Source: Rhizomys pruinosus (lineage: Eukaryota > Chordata > Mammalia > Rodentia > Spalacidae). From it: DNA of 64,000 nucleotides. The DNA lies in the NCBI GenBank assembly GCA_009823505.1, contig VZQC01013995.1, forward strand, positions 1,098,378 to 1,162,377, in the 5' to 3' direction. A model generated the notes under the pieces. That model was given only the letters and a program-made list of their open reading frames with translations, did not search any database and had not been told where the DNA came from. Both the position numbers and the translations under genes were made by a program. Shown here one piece after another: positions 54,579 to 64,000 of this stretch. Positions within the stretch are counted from its first letter, which is position 1; every line of letters starts with the position of its first letter.

Positions 54579-57520
54579 AGAGGGAAGTTTTAGCTCTAAG
54601 TGCCTACATTAAAAAAAAACGAAAGACACAAGTGAATGATCTAACACTGCAGCTTAAATACTAGAAAAACAACAAATGAACCTAAATGAGCAGAGAAGAA
54701 GAAATAAAAAAATCAGTCAGAGAAGTCAAATGAAATAGAAACAAAGAAACATACAAAAAAAGCATGAATCCAAAAGTTGGTTCTTTGAGAGAATAAACAA
54801 GAATAGACAGACCTCTAGCCCAGTTAACCAAAGAAAGAGGGAACAACTCCAAATCAATAATCTGTGACGAAAGGGAAACATCACAAGAGACAATGAAAAG
54901 ATCCAGACAACATATGGACATACTTCAAAAACTTATATTCTACAAGTTTGAAAACCTAGAGAAATGGAGATATCTGAAATCCTGTGGAATCACTAAAGCT
55001 CTAACCAAGAAGCCGAGCAACGCTCTAAACAAGACAATAGTACAGGAAGAAATCCTGAAGATGTAATAAGCAGCCTCCCAACCAAAAAATGCCCAGGCCC
55101 GGATGGTTTCACTGCAGAATTCATAAAATATTTCGAAAGACATAACAACCATATACTACAAATTGTTCGAGATACACGGAGGAGTTCTCCAGAATCCTTC
55201 TATGAGCCGCATTACGCTACTACCAAAACCAGGGAAAGATACAGCCAAAAAGGGAGAACTATAGACCCATCTCCCATAAGACACAGATGCCAAAATTCTA
55301 ACAACGGATTCTGGCAAAACGCATACAGACTCACTCAAGAAAATCATCCACCATGACCAAAGTGGATTTACTACCAGAGATGCAGGGGAGCAACATATGA
55401 AAATCAATAAACATCATCAAACTATCTCAATGGATTGAAGGACAAAAAACCACACCCATCATCTCATTGATTGACAATGATGAGAAAGCCTTTGAAAAAA
55501 ATCCAGCATCCCTTTCATGTTTAAAGTCCTGGAGGGAATTGGTTGGAGGGATCACTCCTCAATGTAATCAAGCCATTACAGGAAACCCACAGCCAATATC
55601 ATCCTAAATGGGGAAAGGACAGAAGCATTCCCCTTAAAGGTAGGAACTCAGCAAGGCTGCCCCCTGTCACCACCTCTTTTCAATATAGTGTTGGAAACCC
55701 TTGCCAGGGCAATAAGGCAAGAAAAGGAAATTAAAGGAGTTCTAATTGGAAAAGAGGAAGTCAAGCTATCCCTTTTGCTGATTGATATGATGTCTACCTA
55801 AGGGATGTTAAGAACTCCACCAGAAAACTCCTAGAAAATGATTAAGAGCTTTGGTAATGGCAGTGTACCAAATAAATCTAGAAAAATCAGTAGCCTTTCT
55901 TTACACCAACAACAAGCAACTGAAGAAGGACTACAAGGAGACCTTCCCACTCACAATAGCCTCAAAAACAAATAAAATACCTAGGAAACAAACCTAACCA
56001 AGGAAACACAAGGATCTCTACAACAAAAACTTAAACCCCTGAAAAGGAAATTGAGGAAGACACGAGAAGATGGACAAACTCCCTGCCATGGACTTGGGAA
56101 AATAAACATAGTAAAAATGTCCATCCTACCCAAAACTAGTGTACAGATTTAATGCAATCCCAATCAAAAATCCCCAAGAACTTCTTACAGGCTTGGAAAA
56201 AAATCTCAATTTCATTTGGAAAAACACAAAGACCCCCGAATAGCCAAAGGCAACCCTGAGCGAAGAGCACATACAGGGGATCGCATATAACCAGACATCA
56301 ACAACTTACTACAGGGATATAGTCATAAAAAACAGCCTGTACTGGCAAAAAAACAGACCAGTTGACCAATGGATAAACTGAAGATCCAAACCTGAGCTCA
56401 TACAATTTCAGCCACCTCATATTTGACAAGGGGGCCAAGAGACACAATGGAGGAAAAACAGCTCATCTCAGCAAGTGGTGCTGGCAAAATTGGATCACCA
56501 CTTGTAGAAGAATGAAATTTACCCCTACCTACCTCTCACCTTGTACAAAGTCAAATCCCAGTGGACCACAGACCTCAATGAAACCCACATCTGGAGTGTT
56601 GAATAGAGGGAAACTTGGCAGCAGACTACAAGAATATAGGTGTAGGAAAGACTTCCTAAAATCAGACAGCAGCTGCACAAAAATATAGAATCAACAATTG
56701 ACAAATGGGATCTCATTTAAACTCAAAAGCTTCTGACATCAAAAGAAGAAACCATAAAGGAGTGAAGAGAAAGCCACAGAGTGGGAGGAAACCTTCACTG
56801 CCGACACATCTGACAAAAGCATTAATCTCCAGAGTATACAAGACTACTCAAAAAACAAAGAAAGAAAAAAAACAAATGAAACACTCAAAAGATGGAGCAA
56901 AAACTGAATAGAGACTTCACAGAGGAGGAATTGAGATGGCCGAGAAACATTTAAGAGTGTTCAGCATCTCTGATAATAAAGGAAATGCAAATAAAACCAC
57001 TTTAGATATCACCTTACTCCAATAAGACTGGCTAGGATCAAGAAAACAAATGATACCAAGTGGCTGGAGAGGTTGTGGAGGAAGGGGAACACTCATCCAT
57101 TGCTGGTGGGAATGTAAACTGTACAGCCACTATGGAAGCAGTGTGGAGGACACTCTAGAGAGACTCAAAATAAGCCTTCCATTTGACCCAGTCATACCAC
57201 TCCCTGGTGATATTACCCACAAGACACATCTTACTGCAAAGATACATGCACAGCTATGTTTATTGGCATCTCTGTTCACAATAGCAAAAAACTGGAACCA
57301 GCCACATAGCCCTCAACTGACGAGTGGATAGAGAAAATGTGGTACATGTATACAATGGAGTTCTATGCACGTGGTAAAGAGGACAAATCATGAACTTTGC
57401 AGGTACAAATGGATGGAGCTGGAAGACATTTGTTAAGTGAAGAGTAACACAGTCCCAGGAAGAAAACAAAGACAAATGGTGTCCCTCATATGTGGATGCT
57501 AGTACCAATAACCAGATATA
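54579..57520 (+). mobile_element. LINE-1 ORF2 relic (RT to C-terminus)
   Basis: Sense ORF2 pseudo-coding sequence. It contains the block for 'KKCPGPDGF' (about 55089), the RT blocks corresponding to 'HDQSGF' (55353), '[13 protein letters not shown]' (55635) and a damaged active-site region at about 55777 where the canonical FADD is lost. It then continues to the C-terminal 'NWNQPH' region (57290). Multiple stops and frameshifts make it inactive. It follows the inverted segment and has no ORF1, 5' UTR or endonuclease. Confidence 0.85.
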
Positions 57521-59800
57521 AATATTTCTCATGGAGAGGGATGCATAGTAAAAAGATACAACAACAGAAAGACTGGCATCCGAAAATGGACTGAAAATGG
57601 TGAATTGGGAAGGGGGGATGGGTGGGGAGGGACACCGGGTGTATATTCGATTAATGGATATTAATTGACGTGAGTTAAACAAGTGCCCAGTTTTGCCTGA
57701 CACTGTCTATAGGATACTGGTGTTTAGGAACTTAGTAAAAAAATATGTGTATATTGAAACAACATTGTTTTACAGACTCTGATAAAAAAACGGTAATGCA
57801 TCCGAGTTAAATGGAATATAAATCACTGTTGTCCACTTTGTTTTACATAAAATTTGTAGAGCAATAACTCTGGGATTGGCACATACAAATGTTCTCTATG
57901 TTTCTCTGTTGTACAGTATCAACCTTGTAGCATTCTTTTAAGTGATTTAAATAAAAATTAAGTTTGCTCCCAAGTTAATCATATATTAGTCACCCCAAAC
58001 AACACATGGGTGAAATTTGATGAAACCTGAGCCTCGATTCCACCTATAGATATGTAATACAAACTGTCTTCTGGAGACCATGGGTTAAAAAAAAGGGGGG
58101 GGTCAGACAGAGATGAAACTTCGTCAAAAACTTTGCAATTCAAATAAATCTTAAAACTAACCCATGGGAAAAGATTGTTGTGTTCCAACAGGACAAAATG
58201 TCACCAACTTAATGGCTGAGAAAGAAAAGTACAGGTTTGCATTGAGTAGGTTGTACCAAAAAGTGGCAACCAACTGAAAGGTTGACCCGTCTGAACATTG
58301 AAAGGAAGAAAAGCCTCAGATTGCCATAAACAACGAAACCCCTCTGTGGCCTCTACATGTAGCAACTATTTATAATGAGTCCTAACTCTACTTACCTTCT
58401 AGGTGCCGCAAAGGTTTTAATATGAGAGACTTTCTTGCCTCCCCCCCAGAACAAGGAGAAATATGACGACGATTAGGTCGCTCTCCCAACTGTAAATTGG
58501 AGACAACTATTATAGAGGTAATCTCTTATAAAACTGGTTAAAACTGCCTTCTTTAATTGACTAATAGACATAGAACTGTGAAAAGGTTATTCTCTGTTCA
58601 GAACCAAAATAAACTAAGTCCTAAAGCATGTGCTTAGCAAAAAATATATCTAATACAGGAGCTCTTGACATCAGTAATGGATTATCTCCACCAGGGAGAT
58701 GTTGGCCAGGGGATCAAGCCCCCACAAAAGGTAAAGGCTCCTTGCCTCCAAACTGGGATACCTGCAAGAAGAGAGGCGATAAGAGCCTGCTGTCTGAGAC
58801 CTGACTTAACATGGAAAGATGCATTGAGACCACACATGCAAGTGATACAGATGGCCTCGGAACACCAGAGAGTGTTACCAAAGGCCACTAAACCAATAAA
58901 GCAATACGGTCTCCTTGAGTCAAGCAAGACTCCTCCATCAGCACCGCTACACCTCACCTGCCTGGAAAGTCTGTGCAGCGTAGGCAGCCATATGCTCTGT
59001 ATATCCCAAATCTAATTGGCTATTGGCTCTCTCCTTGGAGGAGTGACCCATGGCTGATTGCCACACAGGCTTACATCCTCTCACAGGTTAGGAAGAGTGT
59101 CATAAGCCACAGTAAGACCCTGTCATATTTAACAGGAAAAAATGTAGTTCGTGGATCATCATATCATTAAACATATGTGTCTATACCAAAGTAACCTACC
59201 ATAACATTATTAATGCTTTTAAGTACCTCTATGTCTAATTGCTTGTGCTTCATTAGTAGGATCGAAAGGTTATTCTGGACAGACTGTCAGCCATGAAAGG
59301 AGGCAGCCAGAATTGACCAGACGTCCAGGACAACAGCTCAGGAGTGTGGACGTTCTGCTTCTCATCCACCTGTGCCCTTTTCCAAGCCCAGGGAATCATG
59401 TGGACAGAGGGGCGTGGTGGATGTGGGGGTTGCGATTGGTGTGAATGGGTGAAAACTACAGCAATGTTAGTCTGGACCCTCATTTGATTAACCTGATTGA
59501 ACAATAAACCCTCCTTCTGCTGGAGGTGGGGCTGTGGGGGGTTGGGCACACAACAGCCTGCAATTGGTTTACATGAAGGATGCTTGTACTCATGGATTAT
59601 CACTTATAACTAAAAAATGGAAAAAAATAACTGAGAGAGATATGCAGGACAGTCATGGCAGAATGCATGATCTCGGTTGGGGTGGGGGTGGGGGGGAGGG
59701 GAAGGGAAGATGTGCCTGAACTGATTTGGAAAATGATGTGTGAAATGCACAAAGCATCAATAAAAAAATGTTAAAAAAATTAAAAAAATAAATAAAAAGC
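57521..59800 (+). mobile_element. long LINE-1 3' region ending in G-rich tract and A-rich tail
   Basis: After the ORF2 end there are about 2.3 kb before the A-rich terminus (59758-59800). The last 540 bases share 'gaaaggttattctgg' and 'cagaattgacc' with the L1 at 11.77 kb and include a G-rich tract (59675-59710), typical of L1 3' UTRs. The middle (57.7-59.25 kb) has no counterpart in the other L1. It may be true 3' UTR or a later insertion whose ends I could not define. Confidence 0.6.
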
Positions 59801-60429
59801 CAATAAAAGGCCCAAGAATTCATTGTTGGTAAATTTTATTATAAAATGCTTAGCAATTTATAAATAATTTTCTATACAGCATCTTATTTGATCTAACAAC
59901 AATTCTGTGGAGAAATAGAAGGTGCTTTCTCTTTTGTTTTGTCTTGTTTTGACAGCAGCTGTTCAAGGATATGCAATATTACATTCCCAAGAAGTTAAGA
60001 CACTAAGCTCGGGTGTTCCCTGAACTCCTGGTACATGCAGGCATGTTCAATATCCAGGCTGCTCTGACTCCGAGGCGACCTGGCCCAGCCTCATTTATAG
60101 AGAACTCTTCTGCCGATCATGTACCGAGTTCATCCTTCGTGGCAGTTCTGTGATTAAAAGTTTGATTGGCCCATCGTTGTGCTGTTATATCTAGTCCATT
60201 TCCAGGACCTCCCAGGCACTTTACCCCACAAACATATGATCAGGGACACAATGCCCGGTTTCCTAGTTCATGGTCCCCCTTGAGAGCAGTTTACCCCCAA
60301 GTTAAAATGATACCTACCAAGATTTTGAGTAGTGCATTATGAGAAAGCTGATTTGGGGCTAGCGACATCTTGGAAGGACCCTACTACCAGACTGGCCTCC
60401 CAAGAAATGCTTCTTTCTTTATCTGTTTC
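59801..60429. other. unassigned sequence
   Basis: No gene or repeat recognised. Confidence 0.35.
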
Positions 60430-60508
60430 TTCCTTTTTCAGTGCTGGGAACAGAATTCAGGGCTTTGAGCATGTTAAGCATGTACTCTACCCCTGAGCCA
60501 CATCAGCC
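60430..60508 (-). repeat. ID SINE (antisense)
   Basis: 'gtgctgggaacagaattcag', 'ggctttgagcatgttaagca', 'tgtactctacccctgagcca': antisense ID element with the tRNA-like boxes, diverged from the copy at 45371. Confidence 0.8.
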
Positions 60509-63251
60509 ACACTTTCTATATGTCAGCAGCCTTCTGGGACAAGGACTCTGAAATTTCGATTTTTTTTTTTTAGGAGGAAATAGATATAGAAAAAAATTCA
60601 TGTTTATTTTAATTGCAGTAAGAAATAAGATGGGCCACTCTTAAAGTTTTGAGGAAAATCAATAGTACTGATCTTATTTCACTTTACATAAAAGCAAATA
60701 TCTTAATCATCAAGCTTTCTATTCACCAAGTCTGTTAAGAAGCCCCATCTGCATTCACTGGCACTTGTTAGTAATGGAATGTTAGAACCAACTCGACCTA
60801 CTGCATAAGAATTTTTGGAGGTAGGACCCAGTAATCTGTATTTTAACAAACTCTCATAGTGGGTCTTATGTATTCTTCAAGTGTAGAGCTACTAATTGAC
60901 CAGGAAGTAATCTTAGCTACTATCATATTTCTTTAGAAATAGTCAAGGAAAAGAAAGTCTGGCGAGGTTAAGTGGCCAGCTTGAACTTGCCCTGTGTAGT
61001 TGAAGTAGGAATTGAATGTGACCTTCAGTCTCCTAGCCACTAGTGATAAAAACAGCATTGGGTCCACAACATGTGTCAAGTAGGGGCTGGTTGGGCTCAA
61101 TATGAGCAAAACAGGTTTTGACTTTGTATCCATATTCCTTCTGCTTCTAATTTCAATAACTGAATTATCATCCAAGCATTTAATTTAGTCTCTAGACAGG
61201 ATAATGCTATGGTGACTTTTCAAAATTTGATTAATAGGAGGAGGCTGATGTCTCCTCGTGAGCGCTAGCACCCAGTGCTCAGGGCCTCGTCAGGTGCTTT
61301 GGATTCCTAGCACATGCTAGCAGCTTGGAGCAGGCAAAGAGCTGTGACTTACATGACATATGCCAATTCACTGACTTTGTTTTAAATTTCATGGGATGCA
61401 CAATGCCAGATTGAGTTTGAAGATTTTCTTTTAAGATCTTTTCATTACAGTTCACGGTGACTTACTAACGTGATATAAAATGATTACTTAATTTCCTTGC
61501 TTTCTCTCTGAAGCTTTACTTCATAAGTACACAGGTGACATCCACGTCCATGCATAAATGTGATCATAATGTACACACACTGCTTATTTGTCTGCTTTGT
61601 TTAAACAGTACCTTTTTCTTTCTTTGGAACGTTTTCTTCCCACCTCTTTCTAACTAATCTATCTTTCTCTCTTCCCAACTTTACAATCAGCTTATGTCCT
61701 GCCAGGTTACTTTACACTAAAATTCTCTTTATACTAGTCACCATACAGATGTTAAATCAGAATTTTAAATGAAGGAACAGAAAAGCATTTTCCACAGTGA
61801 GATGAGAAATCTTTACCCATGTTCCAGAAAACTAGTTGCATGGCCCTGCAACCTTTCACGCACAGGAAGCCTGTGAAAGGATTTTGAGCCTTAGAGGTAG
61901 AGAGCTGTAAAGGGGGCTTTTACTCGGTGAACTGAGACTCTCACATGCCCCTATGGGTTGGCTGGGGATGTTAGCCGCTCAACTGAAAGCTTTGGAAAGG
62001 AATCGCACCTGGCCCAACAGATAAGTAATCAATCATGTTTTCCTTCTCTGAGTTGAAATGCCATGTCTGTATTGAAATGCCATCTTGGTCAAATTCTCAT
62101 TTATTCTGGGATCTTTTTCTGAATCTTCTCTCTTTTCCACAGGATGTTTTTATCCCAGGGCAGTATCATCTTGGTTTGATTAGAGTGGCTTTTTCTGTAC
62201 TCTTCTATCTGGTTAGGCAGGTCCTCCTATTATTTTATTCTACTCAGAAACTTTACAATAACTTTGTCCAGCTTCAGTGTGAAAGTTCTACATTTGTCTT
62301 GGAGCTGTGCTGTATTAACTTGGGAGAAAGTAATACTCTATATGAAAAGTATTAAAATAGCCTACCAGCTTCTTCCCCTCAAACCACTGATAGAGAAGTG
62401 AATAGAGAAAAATGAAAATAGAACAAACAACAATAACAATAAAAGCTATGGACATCTTAGGAAGTCTCTTTAGGAATGCTGCATGTAGAGGGTTAGATGG
62501 AGGTAGGGAGAAAAAATCAGGAAACAAAACAACAGCTAAGATCACTTAACTTATGTACTTCTTTATCACTTGTATTTTCATTGAATAATTATTGCTCAGC
62601 TCTATACTGTACAAAGCATACACAAGTGCAGAGGCATTGGGTGGGTGTTCCTGGGAATCAGACTGGGGCAGTACAACAGGTTTTGGATTTTAAAGGTGAT
62701 GAGAACAAATGGACTCTGAGAAACCTCTTCATCTAACACCAGTGCTGCTCTTCCCTAAGGTCTAAACCCTGTGTTAGATGATTAGCTAGTTCAGGACTTC
62801 TTAACCTCGGCCTCAATGACCATTACACCAGATGTACCTACTGTAGGGGCTGTCCTTGTGTTATCTAAGCTTATCAGCATCTTCTACCTATCAGATGCCT
62901 ACTTGCTCTGCTTGTGATTAGAAAAAAGTATCATTGTAGTTGGTGTTTCCTTGCAGTCAGTCACTATAGGTAAGAATCACTGGGCTAACAAAATAATAGC
63001 AAGCAGTAACTTAGGGGAAACTTCTAGTATGCGATATTAGTTCAATAAATGATATACTCAATGGAACCATGAGTAAACAGTGGGAAATATCAAATATTTG
63101 GGGGTTATGACAATACATAAAGAAAAAAACAATACACAGAAACAGAATATTAGAACAGTCATATCAAAGTTTTAAATATGATTATTAAATTGTTCAAAGA
63201 CATAGCAAATAAAAATAAGTAAGAGGAAATACTAGGTGCAAAGGTTTAGCA
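60509..63251. other. unassigned sequence, no gene recognised
   Basis: 2.7 kb with no nameable repeat or exon. A frame of 106 codons (62035-62355, plus) has no recognisable domain. Confidence 0.35.
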
Positions 63252-63412
63252 GTCAATGAGACAGCTCAGCAGGTACTGCCACCTAGCCTGCCAACCAGAG
63301 TTCAATCCCTGGGATTTACATGGTTGAAGGCGAGAATCAATTCCTAAATTACTCTGAACTCACACCTGCATTGTGGCATGCATACTCCCCGCACAATAAA
63401 TAAACATAAAAA
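63252..63412 (+). repeat. tRNA-derived B2-superfamily SINE
   Basis: 'caatgagacagctcagcagg', 'tgccacctagcctgccaacc', 'gagttcaatccctgggattt', 'acctgcattgtggcatgcat', 'acaataaataaacataaaa'. Same type as 13045 (minus) and 33676 (plus). Confidence 0.75.
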
Positions 63413-63451
63413 GATCAGTTAGAAAAAATGGACATAATAGAAAATAGTAAT

Positions 63452-63670
63452 GAGGCTGGAGCGATGGCTCAGCAGCTAAGAACACTTGCTTCTCTTCCAG
63501 AGGACCTGAATTCTGTTCCCAGCACCCATGTCCAGCAACTCGCAACTGCCTGTAATTCTGGCTCCAGGGAAACCTAGTGCTCTCTTCTGGCCTCCAAAGG
63601 CACCTGCACTTCTGCTCATCCTCCACCCCAACGTGCTCATACACATAATTACAAATAAATCCCAAACAAA
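63452..63670 (+). repeat. older B3-type SINE
   Basis: 'gaggctggagcgatggctca', 'cttccagaggacctgaattc', 'cctgtaattctggctccagg', 'gctctcttctggcctccaaa', 'acataattacaaataaatcc'. It abuts LINE-1 ORF1 sequence on its 3' side. Confidence 0.88.
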
Positions 63671-64000
63671 GACAAAATTCTGACGCCTACAAAAGAAAAA
63701 CAAGTCACATACAAAGGGAAACCCATCAGAATTACAACTGACTTCTCGCCTCAAACCATGAAAGCAAGAAGAACATGGAGCAAAGCATTCCCAGTGTTAA
63801 GGGACTATGGATGCCAACCCAAAATACTTTACCCAGCAAAAATGTCGACTATACTTGAAGGAGAGAGAAAAATCTTCCATGACATAAACAAGATGATGGA
63901 ATACATGTCTGGAAAACCAACTCTTCATAAAATACTTGAAGCAATTCAAAGGGCAGAAGAGAGGAGCAACAATCCTCAAACACCTAGGAAAAGAAACTAA
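63671..64000 (+). mobile_element. LINE-1 ORF1 protein, C-terminal fragment
   Basis: The frame is open for 109 codons from 63671 to the TAA at 63998-64000. It encodes the C-terminal domain of the L1 ORF1 RNA-binding chaperone: 'ILTPTKEKQVTYKGKPIRIT', 'TMKARRTWSKAFPVLRDYG', 'PKILYPAKMSTILEGERKIF' and 'KPTLHKILEAIQRAEERSNN'. In the family this domain binds RNA in the L1 ribonucleoprotein with the trimerising coiled coil and RRM, both absent here because the L1 begins directly after a B3 SINE. ORF2 would be expected just beyond the window. The frame has no stop or frameshift, so this copy is better preserved than the other L1s here. The fragment has no native start codon. Confidence 0.9.

Noticed and set aside
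57260..57703. 147-codon minus-strand frame
   Set aside because: It is the antisense shadow of the L1 ORF2 3' end and 3' UTR.

Overview
The window reads as mammalian, muroid-rodent euchromatin with no recognisable host protein-coding gene. The evidence is the repeat fauna: 7SL-derived B1 SINEs on both strands, many tRNA-derived B2/B3-type SINEs, one B4, two ID elements, rodent-type LINE-1 fragments, and long GT/CA, GA/CT and AT microsatellites. The B1 and B3 copies share diagnostic differences from the mouse consensus sequences I know. Examples are a 'ggggctacagggagaccctg' B1 3' region and a B3 subfamily with a 17-bp internal tandem duplication. I therefore suspect a muroid other than laboratory mouse or rat, but I cannot name the species. 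The absence of coding exons, CpG islands and processed genes suggests an intergenic stretch or a large intron.

Layout. 1-9 kb is mostly unassigned sequence, with a nested block at 2.4-3.3 kb (MaLR-like LTR, then a rodent repeat, then a B1). 9-13.2 kb is SINE-rich and holds a 5'-inverted LINE-1 at 10.67-11.88 kb. 13.2-14.8 kb is unassigned and contains a weak candidate open frame at 13.9-14.26 kb. 15.1-16.3 kb is a LINE-1 3' UTR remnant. 17.8-21.5 kb is a SINE cluster that includes a B1 with a perfect snap-back hairpin. 21.5-28.5 kb is mostly unassigned; it holds a 265-codon open frame without recognisable features and a 44-bp tandem repeat at 25.7 kb. 28.5-32 kb has truncated SINEs and a rodent interspersed repeat. 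32.2-35.2 kb is an old LINE-1 ORF2 relic broken up by SINEs and carrying a 57-bp tandem array. 35.2-43 kb is mainly unassigned, with scattered SINEs and microsatellites. 43.1-45.5 kb is a dense SINE stack. 45.7-48.2 kb includes a 260-270 bp inverted repeat pair around another rodent repeat. 49.4-50.8 kb has a truncated B1 followed by a 41.6-copy, 26-bp minisatellite. 53.06-53.28 kb is a 111-bp tandem duplication. 54.1-59.8 kb is a 5'-inverted LINE-1 relic with a long 3' region. 63.25-64.0 kb has two SINEs followed by the C-terminal part of a LINE-1 ORF1 that ends at the window edge.

No gene network or operon is present. The functional logic is that of retrotransposons: LINE-1 supplies the reverse transcriptase and endonuclease that mobilised the B1, B3, B4 and ID elements. 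This is visible in the target-site duplications, nested insertions, 5' truncations and 5' inversions. The most interesting items are structural: the minisatellite, the unassigned inverted repeat, repeated use of one integration site by young B3 elements, two 5'-inverted L1s, a template-switch-like hairpin and a lineage-specific SINE subfamily. I did not find a previously undescribed coding system.
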